Part shown: positions 11,955-22,814 of the stretch, piece after piece
How positions within the stretch are numbered: the stretch's first letter is position 1
Layout: every line of letters starts with the position of its first letter
Assembly: GCA_022495995.1 (NCBI GenBank)
Contig: JAFEMH010000748.1
Coordinates: forward strand, 326,501-390,500
From: Adenophora triphylla var. japonica
Taxonomy: Eukaryota; Streptophyta; Magnoliopsida; Asterales; Campanulaceae
DNA length: 64,000 bases
Reading direction: 5' to 3'
Program-made: the position numbers and the translations under genes
Notes under the pieces: generated by a model
Told to the model about the DNA's origin: nothing
Seen by the model: the letters and a program-made list of their open reading frames with translations, nothing else
Databases searched by the model: none

Positions 11955-13058
11955 GGGAAGTCACAATTTTTTGATTTTAATCCTAATTTTGGTCGGACGG
12001 AAAATCCGTTTTTGGGGGTTTCTAACATTCAAAATCCAAACCTAAGGACCTAGGGATCAAAGTAATCTAAAGTAACATCAAGTTTTGTGCAATAAATTTG
12101 GTGAGATATTTTTCTCTTTTCTAGGGGCAAATCCGAAGGGACAATTATAGGGACATTTCCGAAGGGACGATTCCGAAGCGACATTTTATTAATTTCTTTT
12201 CCATGGTTTATTGCACAAAAAATGATATTGACAGGGGATTACAAGGGCTCCAAGATCAAATCGACCGGTCACGGAGTGTCTTAAAAAGTCAATCTACATG
12301 ATATGTGGCGATGCATGGCTGGAAGGCTAGGCTCCCTGCGATATGACAATCTAGGTGGATTGAATACGCGAAGTGGGATGATCCAACTTTGGAGAGACCG
12401 GCGACTAGGTGGTTACCGTCATCCGTCCTTAGTGTGGGTCCCGGGTTAATCATGGTATGTAGTGCAATGACAGTTATAATATGAGTGCGCGTGTGTGAGA
12501 GTCAATCTAGGTGATAGATAAAATAGAGATTTTTTTAAAAACAAAAAAAACAAGCTATGACCTCACCAAGTGGTTGTCTACATTTCTTCCAAATTAGGAA
12601 GACTCAGGCCGTCGTAGTTCCACATAAGGAGATAGAGAAAGAGGATTAAGTTAATTAATTACAAAGCCCGAGTCAACCGATGAACGGTAAAAAATTAAAA
12701 TAAATCAATCTCACGCAAGTATATAGTTTAAGTATAAATAATTACTCTACCCTGCAAAATAAAGTTAGTACAAGTAAAATAGAAATAATAATTTATTTTG
12801 ACCTTTTCGAATTTTTAAAATTTTTCTATAAGTTTTTTTTTTGGTCAAAACTGAAGATAAGTCAACAAACAACCAATTTGATTCTGCCTCAGCCGTAAGT
12901 ATGTCTCGCGCGGGACTAACTTGTCCCGCGCTGGACAAGCAAGCTGACAGTAATTTTTTTTTTTACGAAAACAGCACAGAAAAATTTGAAAAAATTCAGA
13001 AAAATAAAAAGATTGATAATACCCAATTGTGCGCAAGTCTAACCCTCTTAATTAATTG
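11955..13058 (-). other. 5' leader of element B
   Basis: This is noncoding sequence between the PBS and gag. It contains a pair of the family palindromes at 12903-12916 (gtctcgcgcgggac) and 12923-12936, about 125-155 bp from the PBS. It is AT-rich near 12640-12850. Confidence 0.6.
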
Positions 13059-13076
13059 TCCCCAGCAGAGTCGCCA
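13059..13076 (-). promoter_or_regulatory. Primer binding site of B (tRNA-Arg)
   Basis: The minus strand reads TGGCGACTCTGCTGGGGA, complementary to the 3' end of a plant tRNA-Arg including CCA, with one difference from the G copy. It lies 4 bp inside the 5' LTR, as expected for priming of minus-strand DNA. Confidence 0.85.
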
Positions 13077-13080
13077 AAAC

Positions 13081-13905
13081 TGTAGCGTTGATATTTTTAT
13101 TGAATAACAAAGTTGCCACTTATTATTTATTTAGGAAAAAAATAAGAAAAACCTTTTTGATTTTAAAGGGATTTGAGGGTTCGGGGGTTAAGTTATGGAA
13201 TGAGAAGGTCGAGGAGCACCCATTCCATCAAATTCGAAGATCGATCTTGCCAATTGAGTATTATCAATCTTTACAATTGCTAATTAAATAAAGGAACAAG
13301 AAAACCCTAATCATTTTCTTGATTAGGAATGTCGGATTGTATGCTTCGAGATCACCTCCATGGATTGAAGGAAATCTAGGCCAATCCTTTTGATAGAATT
13401 ACACTACTCTAAAAGCAATAGAGGGGTTGAGAAGGAGAAAGTAAAAAGATAGGGATTTACCTTGTGTTTAGGGAGTATTCGGTTTAGAACGAGGTTCTAA
13501 GATGTCTTCTCGGTCGAGAAGTGATTTGGACAGAGCTTCGCCTCGATTCTAGGCTTGAGCCTTGATGTTCGTCAATCAACGTGGTTGATTGACGAATTTA
13601 GGAGTTGTTTGTGAGTGATTTGAAGGAATCTTTCAAGGAGAGAAACCAACAAATTGTGTGTGTTGTGTATTTTCGATCGGGGATCGGGGACCTCTGAAAT
13701 ATTGAAAGTTATCAGGTATTTATAGGGGTTTAAGAGGTGGATGGATGACTTGGTCACCAAGATTAGGAGACTCAAGGAAGGTTCCAGAACTCAAGTGTGA
13801 TTGGATGTCCGGATTGGATAAGATTTAACAAGAAAAGAGTTTGAAACGAAGAAGGAAAGTGATTTTGCACATCTTGCAGAAGGGTTGTCTCGCGCGAAAC
13901 ACGTG
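13081..13905 (-). repeat. 5' LTR of element B, truncated
   Basis: It matches 6873 to about 7703 of the 3' LTR and then diverges at about 13905, just after a palindrome (gtctcgcgcgaaac, 13887-13900). About 190 bp of U3 are missing. A TATA box lies on the minus strand at 13715-13725. The truncation joins B directly to C and is probably a deletion. Confidence 0.85.
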
Positions 13906-14743
13906 TTTAGGTCAAATTCGAGCAATTCAACTTATTAAAAGATAAATGGGGCACAATGGAATAAGACGATGTAAGTTCAAGATACCAACATGAGTATTTA
14001 ATGAGGAAAGCCCTTGAACAACTTGTTCGCCGGCATAAAACCTCGGGAAGATGGAATTTTATTAGTAGAGAGATGGTGGTTGACGGGTGATCAGTACAAA
14101 AGTATGTTGCCAAGATAGATGTGTCGTGTGTGTTGTTACATGTGTTCCTCTATTTAAAGTACAAAGGGTAGTAACAGTGTGCAACAAATAAATACAATCC
14201 CTCTTTCTGTGCCTAGGATTTCGCAGGAGGTTACTGAGGTAGCTTGCTTATCCGTTGCTGAGTAAACATTTTGTTGGTAGACGTTTATTTGACTTGGTCT
14301 TCCGAACCTTACAAAACGGTTCCTGCAATATCGCCTTTCATTCATCTTGTACAGAGTGGATATTCTGGCTGGTTGTACTGTTAAGATGATATCCCAAGAT
14401 GTAGCATGTTGTCGTAGTTTTTCACCCCAAACAATTGCCCCTGAATTTTTGAAATATCTCAAAAGTATAAATTTGAATTTCAAAAATTCTATCTCTAACC
14501 GCCTGATTGTTGATCTTTGAAAGGCGAGATATTCTGTTTGGTTCACGAATGGGGCTTGGCTTGATTTGAGGTATGGATTAGCATGAAATTCTCCATAGAT
14601 GATAAACCTTTTCTTATATATACGGTGTGTAGATGTCGAGGATTTTATCGAATAATCAAGAAAGACAAAATGTCATTTGGTAAGTCTTCTTTAGTATTAC
14701 CTCTTATATGTATATACCCGAATGTTTACCATCTTCTTTGCAG
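13906..14743. other. Left end of element C, no gene recognised
   Basis: This may hold the truncated 3' LTR of C: on the minus strand a PPT-like caggggcaat is followed by TGTTTGGGGTG near 14433. No second copy exists in the window to confirm it. A splice acceptor (cttctttgcag) at 14733-14743 begins the antisense exon that follows. Upstream exons of that gene were not recognised. Confidence 0.4.
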
Positions 14744-15417
14744 TTGTCCGTTCAAAGCCTAGGTTCACTGCGAAAGTGTTGGTCGCTAAATACAAGGGAA
14801 GTACTAGTGATGACATACAACCTACACCCAGGTTGGAGTTGGGAAATGCCTCAGGAGAAAAAAGGAAGAGGCAGGAGGGGAGAGAGGTAGAGGAAGTTGG
14901 CTCCAATGAAGATGTGTTAGAAACTAAGGTATAGTACTCTTTCTTTCTCACTTTCATACCAACTTTTTGATGGAAAATATTTTGATTTTAGGCAATAACG
15001 GCGGTAAAAATGATGGTTAACGAAATCAAATGGTGGAAAGATAAGGCTGTATCTGCAACTATGGAGAAGAAGGATTATGAGGCGGATTTGAAAGTGGCTT
15101 TTGATATGGTAAGGACAAAGGAAGAAGAAATGGAAGAGATGAGGAAGAAGCATGTTCAGGAAATGGAAAACTTGCGAGACGAACTGGTGGCTGAGGCTGC
15201 TAAATCTGTTTTCGACTCCAGAATTGAGATGATCAGAGAGTACCAAGCTGGACAACACTCATCTTGGAATTTGGAGGAGGAATTGGTTGCTTTGAGAAGG
15301 ATTACTCGTGAAAGGCCATGTGAAATGGTTTCTAGGGATGAGGACAGGTTGGAGAGGGTTGGTGAGACGTTGGAGGGAAATAGGATGAACAAGGGCAAGG
15401 ACGTTGTTCTTGACTGA
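14744..15417 (+). pseudogene. Antisense coiled-coil gene fragment in element C, two exons
   Basis: Exon one runs from an acceptor at 14743 to 14928. A 63-bp intron (14929-14991) has GT at the donor and TTTTAG at the acceptor, and the frame is kept. Exon two runs from 14992 to the TGA at 15415-15417. The product is charged: RSKPRFTAKVLVAKYKG, then a basic EKRKRQEGREVEEVG stretch, then a long coiled coil (WWKDKAVSATMEKKDYEADL and later EEEMEEMRKKHVQEMENL). It lies opposite to pol, as in element A, but the two products are not obviously alike beyond the C-terminal coiled coil. The 5' exons are missing or unrecognised. Function unknown. Confidence 0.6.
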
Positions 15418-16052
15418 AGAGGCCCTTCTCTTTTCCCAAATATTTGATGTTGCAACCGTTTTTTCCTGGATAACTTGATGAACTCTCCTTTTATGTCTTT
15501 TGAAACAATAATAAATGGAAAAGATGACTTTCTTTTCAACCAGATGTCTCATTTTGGCAACATGTCAATGTTGCTACCCATGATTTAATTTTAAGTCCAT
15601 AATTTTAACCAAGGGCAAGAAGGTAATCAACATGTACTTGACACATTGGCCCACCTACACCTTAGCTAAAATTTGAAAAATGTGCGTCCCGGGCGAAGGT
15701 GTTAATGACCTTTTTATCTGAAAAGAATGCTAATTCTTCAAACCTTTTGGAGGGGTAGACCCTTTTAGAAGAAATTATTTATGTAAATTTAAAGCTGACT
15801 CGATAAACAGTAACGCGTTAAGAATTTACCCGTTTCATACGAATTGGAATACTTGCCATCTTATCCCTTCATGCAGGTTGTCGATGCCAGTTTATCTTGT
15901 AAAACAGAAACAGATTAGGGTGGGTGTTAGCAAACCCTTCGATGCTTAAGTCAGTAAAGGTATAACATGTGTAAAGTAAATTGAAATAACATAAAAGTAA
16001 AGTTAATTGAATCATACCTGATCGTTAGAACGGAAATTGGTGGGTTGGTCTC
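15418..16052. other. Noncoding spacer between integrase and antisense gene of C
   Basis: No gene or repeat is seen. The two transcription units converge here, so their 3' untranslated ends would face each other. Confidence 0.5.
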
Positions 16053-17408
16053 TTACATGAAGTATAACTTGAGATGAATGGAATTCCAATTCCTCGGGAA
16101 TCGTATCACGTCTAAGGTTGAAAGGCTGTATGCTCCCTTTCCAGCCTCTGCGTCAATTAAGTAAGGTCCTTCCCATTTGGCTGCAAATTTTCCTGCATTT
16201 GGTTCTTTGGTGTTTTGAAAGACTTTCCTTAGGACCATGTCCCCAACTTGGAATCTCCTGACGCGGACATTCTTGTTATAGGCCTGAGCTATTCTTCGTT
16301 GGTGGTCCGCCATCCTGATCTTAGCCATATCTCTTAGTTCATCAAGGGTGTCTAAATCATCTGCCAGGACAAGTTGATTATCCTGTATAGACGACAGATT
16401 GTATCTGGCTATAGGGAGCGAGAATTCCACTGGAAGGACAACTTCAGTCCCAAACACTAATGAGTATGGAGTTTGCCCAGTGGCTCCTTTCAGAGTGGTC
16501 CTGTCAGCCCATAATACCAGGGGTAACTCCTCGACCCATCTTCCTTTCTTTTGATCAAGCCTTTTCTTCAAGTTTTTCATTATTAACTTGTTACTAGATT
16601 CAGCCTTTCCGTTGGCTTGAGGATGTACTGGTGTAGACATTATGAGCTTAATTCCCCATCTTGTGCAGAAGTCTTGCATTTTCTTGCTAATGAATTGAGA
16701 ATAGTTGTCGCATATAATCTCTGATGGTATATCGAACCTGCTGATGATGTTCCTCTTGATGAAAGATATCACCTCCCGGTCTCTGATTTGCACGTAGGCT
16801 TCAGCTTCGATCCACTTGGTGAAATAATCTGTCATAGCTAGCATGAATACTTTGCCCCCAGGTGCCCGAGGTAGTTTACCCACTATGTCCATTCCCCATT
16901 GTATGAAGGGCCAAGGTGACAATATGGGATGCATTAGCTCGGCGGTTTGGTGCATGATGTTGCTGTGTCTCTGGCATGCGTCACAACTTTACACATATTT
17001 CATTGTATCTTGCCACATGGTTGGCCAGTAGTATCCTGTCCGCAATGCCTTTGAGGATAGTGAATTGCCCCCAGCGTGATTTGCACAGTAACCATCATGC
17101 AATTCGCTCATTACTTCTTCAATTTGGTCTGGTTCTAAGCATCTTAGGTACATACCTGAGAAGGATCTTCTAAACAAAATGTTATTAATTAAAATATATC
17201 TTAATACCTTTATTCTAAATGACCTAGGGCTCTTTACGTCGCCTGGGATTGTGCCATTCTGCAAGTATTGGATTATGGGTACCGTCCAGGAGGTAGAATT
17301 GTCGACTGGCATGATTACGGCATCACATTGTTCGTTGAGCTGGCAAGTTTCAACCTGATCAATGGCAAGATGCAGGACGTGGATGATAGGGTTTTTTTTA
17401 TTTAACAT
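16053..17408 (-). pseudogene. int: Integrase of element C, one in-frame stop
   Basis: Integrase joins the DNA copy to the chromosome. The N-terminal zinc-binding part lies at 17408-16989 ([26 protein letters not shown]). A TAA at 16986-16988 falls just before the CDAC cysteine pair and splits the protein. The catalytic core follows: the first aspartate is in WGMDIVG, then ICDNYSQF and NGKAE, with 35 residues between the second aspartate and the glutamate, the classic D,D(35)E spacing. The C-terminal part has FQVGDMVLRKVF and AAKWEGPYLI, the GPY/F module of Ty3 integrases. The frame ends at 16053. Confidence 0.9.
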
Positions 17409-17434
17409 GCTCCTTCAATTTGAACCTAAATTGG

Positions 17435-18054
17435 CTAGGGCTCTGCTTCAGTACTCTCTTCTCGAGGGATCTGTTCAACGGTAAAGTCTTCAAATTGATC
17501 GGCTAACAACTTAACATGGTGGAGGTAACTCGTCATTTTAACTTGCTTAGCTGTGTAAGATCCATTGAAGTGGTTAACTAACAATAGAGAGTCAGTAAAT
17601 ACGTTAATATGTTTAACATTAAAATTTAAAGCGGTGGTTAATCCCATAATGAGGGCTTCATACTCAGCCTCGTTATTTGTAGCCTTGAATTCACAAGCCA
17701 CAGCTTGGGGAATGAGATCCCCTTGGGGGGATCATAGGACAATTCCCAGACCTGTGCCTCTAGCATTCGAAGCTTCGTCTGTATATAAAGTCCAGTATCT
17801 AGGAGAACCAAGTCATTCAAGTTGCTGGACTTTGAGTTCAACTTCAGGCTGTAGGTTGGGGCTGAAGTCCGCCACAAAATCTGCCAAGGCCTGTGATTTG
17901 ATGGCAGTCCTTGCTTCATAATGTATGTCGTAAGTACTAAGTTGTACTGACCATTTAGCCATCCTTCCTGACATCTCAGGTTTTCTCATCACGCTTCGGA
18001 TAGGATAGTTAGTCTTGACAATAATAACATGAGTTTCAAAGTAGTGACGTAATT
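17435..18054 (-). pseudogene. rnh: RNase H of element C, frameshifted
   Basis: RNase H degrades the RNA template. The domain is spread over two frames. LYTDEASN (first aspartate) lies near 17790, NNEAEYEAL (glutamate) near 17670, and FTDSLLL (second aspartate, with L where Q is usual) near 17600. A frameshift near 18060 separates it from the reverse transcriptase. Further shifts near 17700-17820 and the stop at 17435 cut it from integrase. The catalytic acidic residues are still visible. Confidence 0.8.
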
Positions 18055-19308
18055 TTATGGAAGCAGTAAAGCGAGTATTAATTTTTCAAGATGAGAATAC
18101 CTAGTTTCGGCATCAAGTAGAGACTTACTTATGTAATAAACGGGGTGTTGGGTACCTTCTCGTTCTGTGGCCAATACATCGCTAACTGAGGTCTCCGAAA
18201 CTGCGAGATAGAGGAACAATGGTTCTTCTGGTTCGGGCTTGGACAACAGCGGTGGTGTTGTGAGGTATTCTTTAAGTTGGAGGAAAGCTGCTTCATGTTC
18301 GTCGGTCCACTGGAACAACTTGTTTTTCCGAAGCACCTCATAGAACAACCTGCACTTGTCAGAAGACTTGGAGATGAACTGGTTAAGGGCTGCCACTCTC
18401 CCGGTCAGTTGTTGCACGTCCTTAGCGGTTCTGGGGGATTCTAGGTTGATTATAGCCTTGATTTGCTCGGGGCTTGCTTCAATGCCTCTTTTAGTCACCA
18501 TATAACCGAGAAATTTGCCGACCTTCACTCCGAAGTGACACTTTGACGAGTTGAGCTTCATGTTGAAAATCTCTAGGATGTCGAACGCTTCTTTAAGATG
18601 TCCAACATGGTCTTCCATACGTTTTGAATTTACCACCATGTCGTCAATGTAAACTTCCATAGTTTTCCCAAGTTGATCCTTGAACATTTTGTTTACTAGT
18701 CTCTGGTAAGTGGCACCTGCATTTTTTAGTCCGAAAGGCATAGCGATATAGCAATATATACCTTCTGGAGTGATAAAGGCAGTGTCTTCCTGGTCCGATG
18801 GTTCCATCTGGATTTGCTGATATCCGGAAGAAGCGTCCATGAAGGTCAGGATGTCATGGCCAGCCGTTGCATCTACCAAAGAGTCAATATGAGGTAGAGG
18901 GAAGGGATCCTTCGGACAAGCTCTGTTGAGGTCTGTGAAATCTACACATACTCGCCATTTGCCATTCTTCTTTTCCACAACGACTACATTGGCCAGCCAC
19001 CTTGGATAGTCAACTTCCCTAATCATCTTGGCTTTAAGCAATCGTGCAACTTCTTCCTTTATAATTTGATTGCGCTCGTGTGCGAACTTTCTTCTCTTCT
19101 GATGAACAGGTTTGATGTTGGGATCAACGTTCAGCTTGTGTGTGATGATATCCTTGCTAATTCCAGTCATGTCCTCATGCTTCCATGCGAAACAACTGGC
19201 CCTGATTTTTAAGAATTCAATTATGCTCTCTTCTATTTCGGGAGGAATATCATCTCCTAGTAACACCTTGACATCGGGATTGGAAGGGTCAAGCTGAATT
19301 TCTTTCAC
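18055..19308 (-). CDS. rt: Reverse transcriptase of element C (417-codon open segment)
   Basis: It copies element RNA into DNA. The ATG at 19308 is internal to pol and not a true start. Motifs in order are WRVCVDFTDLNRACPKDPFP (about residues 114-133), DASSGYQQI, MPFGLKNAGATYQRL (about 190-204), the catalytic YIDDMVV (about 218-224), and FLGYMVTKRGIEA (about 264). The tether with FQWTDEHEAAFLQLK and the start of RNase H (YYISKSLLDAETRYS) follow. Residues needed for catalysis are present, and this is the only Ty3-type reverse transcriptase in the window. The frame breaks at 18055, before RNase H is complete. Confidence 0.92.
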   Translation of the reverse strand: MKEIQLDPSNPDVKVLLGDDIPPEIEESIIEFLKIRASCFAWKHEDMTGISKDIITHKLNVDPNIKPVHQKRRKFAHERNQIIKEEVARLLKAKMIREVDYPRWLANVVVVEKKNGKWRVCVDFTDLNRACPKDPFPLPHIDSLVDATAGHDILTFMDASSGYQQIQMEPSDQEDTAFITPEGIYCYIAMPFGLKNAGATYQRLVNKMFKDQLGKTMEVYIDDMVVNSKRMEDHVGHLKEAFDILEIFNMKLNSSKCHFGVKVGKFLGYMVTKRGIEASPEQIKAIINLESPRTAKDVQQLTGRVAALNQFISKSSDKCRLFYEVLRKNKLFQWTDEHEAAFLQLKEYLTTPPLLSKPEPEEPLFLYLAVSETSVSDVLATEREGTQHPVYYISKSLLDAETRYSHLEKLILALLLP

Positions 19309-19445
19309 GTCGCTCTCCGCAACTTCCAGGATGTCCCGTGCCTTTTTCTTTAATTGCTATGCCTGTCTGGGGGCGGTGGTTGCCTTCATGGATATCTGTG
19401 ACACTCTTTCGCTGTTTGCTTGTCGCCTTTTACCTTGACTACTCC

Positions 19446-20582
19446 TCACCGAGTGGGCAACTTGATGCACTGGTGGTAAGTTGAAGGAATTGCCTTCATG
19501 TTATGAATCCAGGGCCTTCCCAAAATGATGTTGTAAGATGACTTGCATTCGATAACGCAGAATTTCTCCATGGAGTTTGCCCCTTCCACATATACGGGTA
19601 ATTTGATGTCCCCGTAAGTATGCTTGATCTCCCCGCTGAATCCAACTAGAACAGATGAGCTTCTGGTTACGTGTTCAAGTGGGATGTCCATACTTGCTAA
19701 GCTGTCGGTGGTTATTATGTTGACGGAGCTTCCATTATCGACCAAGATGCGCTTCACCAAACAATTGGCCACCTGCAGAGTAACAACTAGTGCATCATGA
19801 TGAGGGTCCAGGATGTCACCCTTATCGTCTTCATCAAATGTGATCTCCTGAACACTCTCCTTCATTGCCGGTCTGGTTGGCAAGTTCATCCTGTCCTCCT
19901 TGGATTCCGAGGCATGACGTTTGGCGGCGGAGTAAGAAGTACCACATATGTCCGATCCTCCACTGATCATGTTGACCACCTTGGTTGGGACTGGAGGATT
20001 CGAGGGGCTTTCTGTCTGCGGTTCTTGATTGTCGTTCCATCCATGCCGCTTGCCCAACAATTCTTTGAGGTGACCCTTGGACAAGAGGTGGCTAATTTCC
20101 TTTCTTAAGGCAATGCAATTTTCAGTGGTATGCCCAAAATCTTCATGGTAGGCACACCATTTAGATTTATCTTTCCATCCGGAGCCTTTGTCAGACTTTT
20201 TAGGCCATCTAGCCTTTTCTCCCAGGTTGTCCAGGGCGTGTATGAGTCCTGCAATGTCAACAGAGAAACAGTAGTCATCTATCTTAGGGTAAGGCAGTTC
20301 ATCTTCATTAGTACTATCAATGACGACATTAATGCTAGAGTGTTCAGTTTTAGAGTAGGGTTTGCCCCTATTGAATTTAGAGTGTGACATCTCCATCTTG
20401 CCGCCAGAATGCTCGGGAGTAACAGTTCTTTTAGATGCTTTCTCTTGCATCAACTTGTCCTCTTCCAGCCTAATGAATTTTATGGCCCTCGTCCTGACTT
20501 CCTCAAGTCTTTTGCAAGGAGTCAAAGTTCTTTTAGATCCCATAAAATGCATGTACCACACAAGGTCATCAATGATGCACAT
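19446..20582 (-). pseudogene. gag-pro: Gag C-terminus and protease of element C
   Basis: The open frame starts inside gag: the capsid N-terminal half is absent, and the first recognisable stretch is RLEEVRTRAIKFIRLEED. The zinc-knuckle variant CAYHEDFGHTTENC lies near 20150. The aspartic protease follows with VDNGSSVNI near 19740 and the LGRPWIH end near 19510. The frame stops at the TGA 19446-19448, where related elements have tryptophan (FPTRWG). Pol then resumes in the 19308 segment after a frameshift. Gag and protease form one frame here, as is usual in Tat elements. Confidence 0.85.
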
Positions 20583-20660
20583 AAAATGAACATATTGGAT
20601 GTTTAGATGAATGAAAGCTTGACCCTCTTAATTTTGAAAAATAGGTTTTCAAAAGTTTTG

Positions 20661-20678
20661 TCCCCAGCAGAGTTGCCA
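20661..20678 (-). promoter_or_regulatory. Primer binding site beside LTR F1 (tRNA-Arg)
   Basis: The minus strand reads TGGCAACTCTGCTGGGGA, two differences from the perfect tRNA-Arg match at 53243-53260. It lies one base from the LTR at 20680, so that LTR is a 5' LTR of a minus-strand element. About 75 bp of leader like that of F2 remain before gag of C begins. Confidence 0.8.
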
Positions 20679-20679
20679 C

Positions 20680-22079
20680 TGAATGTACGCTCAACGAAAT
20701 TTGGAAAAATGATTTTGGGAGTCACCACGCCATGTTTTAAGGTACACTTTGAAAAACCTTTGAAAAGAGAATTTGGGTTCGGGGGTCAGGTTACGTGTTG
20801 GGAAGAACCGAGAGTTCACCCAACACGCCTCGTCCGTAGACGAGTTTTTTGAAATAAACATCCAAAATCATTCATAGTGTGTGCAAACAACAATGACAAA
20901 CAAATGTGGTAAAATGAATTTTATTGATTGAATGAGATTCTTACAACTTGTGAACCATTTGATAAGGGAGGCCACATCCCGAATACAGATTTCAAAACAG
21001 CTTACAACTGAAAAGGATCTCTGCAAACAAACAAGATGTGTCGCGTGACACAGAACATGCCTGGCCCGATGTGTCGCATGACACAGGATCCATCCAGGCC
21101 AGTTGTGTCGCGTGACAAAGGTTGCCCATCTGTAGAGATCTGACAAATTGAACACAGAAGGAACATAAACCAATACAGATCCAATTATACAATCAATTCA
21201 GCTTCGGAATTGAACAATTCAACAATAATTCAAACAAGGGGGTGTGGATATGGGAAGATCCACACTCCCTTAGGAATCAAACAACAATTTCAACAAATAT
21301 CAACTCATGAACATACAATTAGCTAAACAAAAGGATTAAACAGAGAAATTGCGATTGGATTTCAGTAAGCAAGACAGATGGAGTTGAATTACTGAAGCAA
21401 ATGGATATAAAATGATTGAATTATGAAAATGACAAAATCTAAGAGAGAGAAGTAGGGAATTGGTGAGTTAACCTTGAAGATTCCACGAATCCTATACCAA
21501 GTTTGGTATAGAACCCTTCAACAAGCAGCTTCTGAGCCTTGGTTGAGCTGAGGAGGAATGATGGATGGTGGATCTAGATGGTAGTATGTGACTTGGATTG
21601 AATTGGAGGAGGATTGGAGGGATTTTGGGTAGAAGAGAGAGAGGTGTGTGTTTGCAGTGTGTGTGTTACGATTCTAATTTGGCAGAGTAACAGTATGCCA
21701 AAAGAGGGATCTAAATATGAGAGGGGGAGGGTCTTATTTATAGGCTGCTGATGATGGTTAAGGTATGTCGCACGACCTCCTGCGTCCATTTTCCATGGCT
21801 CGAGATGTCGCACGACTGAGCACGCCCATAACCATTTCTGGCGCCAAAACCTGGTTCTGGAATATTCCAGGTGAATTCCCAAGAGGTCCAAACTGATTTA
21901 TTCCTTGTAGGTCCTTTTGCATGAGAAAAGTACTTAAAAGTACTTCCTTCACAAGAAACTTATGAAATGTTTTCGGAAGTCCCGGAATGGACCGAGAATT
22001 CACCAAAATGCCCCTAGTGAAATTTTATCATATTAAAGTGCACCTAAAAAGGGTCGTGAATTGGATTGGCATACTCACA
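20680..22079 (-). repeat. 5' LTR of family F, copy 1 (1,400 bp)
   Basis: In element orientation it starts TGTGAGTATGCC (22079) and ends TACATTCA (20680). It matches the two LTRs of F2. A TATA box (cctataaata) lies on the minus strand at 21733-21744. Family palindromes occur upstream of it (tgtcgcacga at 21766 and 21806) and downstream (gtgtcgcgtgacac at 21039, variants at 21072 and 21106). The right flank is copia element D, starting ctagg at 22080. No partner 3' LTR is in the window. Confidence 0.85.
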
Positions 22080-22814
22080 CTAGGCTTGTAGCAAAGGGAT
22101 ATAGGCAGATTCATGGTGTTGACTATGATGAAACCTTCTCACCTGTTGCCATGCTTAAGTCTGTTAGAATTTTAATTGCCATAGCTGCGTATTATGACTA
22201 TAAGATATGGCAAATGGATGTCAAAACCGCTTTCCTTAATGGAAAACTGCTTGAGGATGTGTATATGACACAACCCGAAGGTTTTGTTGATCCAAGAAAT
22301 TCTAACAAGGTGTGCAAGTTGTAGAGATCCATATATGGATTGAAGCAAGCTTCTAGGAGTTGGAATCTTCGTTTTGATGAGAAAATCAAAGAGTTTGGTT
22401 TTGTCAAGAACGAAGATGAACCTTGTGTATACATGAAATTCAGTGGGAGTGTAGTACTATTTCTCTTATTGTATGTCGATGATATCTTACTCATTGGAAA
22501 CGACATTCATGCGCTTCCGACAGTCAAGTCTTGGTTAGGGAAATGTTTCTCAATGAAAGATATGGGCGAAGTCGCTTACATCCTTGGGTATCAACATCTA
22601 TAGAGATAGATCTAAGAGGATAATTGGTTTGAGTCAAAGTACCTACATTGAAAAGGTTCTTAGAAGATTCAAGATGGAAAATTCTAAGAGAGGTAACTTG
22701 CCAATGGGTCATGGTGGTACTCTTAGTAAGACTCACTGTCCTAAGACAACTGATAAACGAAAAAGGATGAATGATATTCCATACGCTTCGGCTATTGGTT
22801 CTATCATATACGCT
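22080..22814 (+). pseudogene. rt: Copia reverse transcriptase, first part
   Basis: The sequence begins mid-protein at RLVAKGYRQIHGVDYDETF and carries MDVKTAFLNGKL, then SIYGLKQASRSWN and the catalytic LLYVDDILLIGND near 22467-22505. A TAG at 22322-22324 interrupts it, and a one-base insertion near 22590 shifts the frame before INIYRDRSKRIIGLSQ. It ends at SIIYA (22814), where F2 is inserted. The first codons of the open frame (from 22061) belong to the flanking LTR, not to copia. Confidence 0.9.

Larger units (their letters stand above)
6873..13905 (-). mobile_element. Element B: gag-only Tat-type LTR retrotransposon
   Basis: Two direct copies of an LTR (6873-7897 and 13081-13905) flank an internal region. 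The PBS lies beside the right copy and the PPT beside the left copy, so the element reads right to left. The internal region holds a gag with one stop codon, a long noncoding segment, and a 51-bp tandem array. There is no pol. The right-hand (5') LTR lacks its first 190 or so bases, so no target-site duplication can be checked. B interrupts element A at 6872. Confidence 0.88.
13906..20582 (-). mobile_element. Element C: Tat-type element with pol, both ends damaged
   Basis: Reading right to left it has a gag C-terminus and protease (20582-19446), reverse transcriptase (19308-18055), RNase H (18054-17435), integrase (17408-16053), then an antisense gene fragment on the plus strand (14744-15417). 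The 3' end is cut at 13905/13906. The gag N-terminus is missing, and gag abuts the leader of an F-family LTR at about 20590. Either C and that LTR are one element with an internal deletion, or they are two elements joined by deletion. A purine-rich aggggcaat followed by TGTTTGGGG (minus strand, about 14433) would suggest a different LTR family for C. Confidence 0.75.

Noticed and set aside
14154..14546. Minus-strand frame of 130 codons
   Set aside because: No recognisable domain and it spans a possible LTR boundary, so it was not called a gene.
22061..22079. Start of the copia reading frame at 22061
   Set aside because: Those codons are the end of LTR F1; copia sequence begins at 22080 and the frame is open only by chance across the junction.
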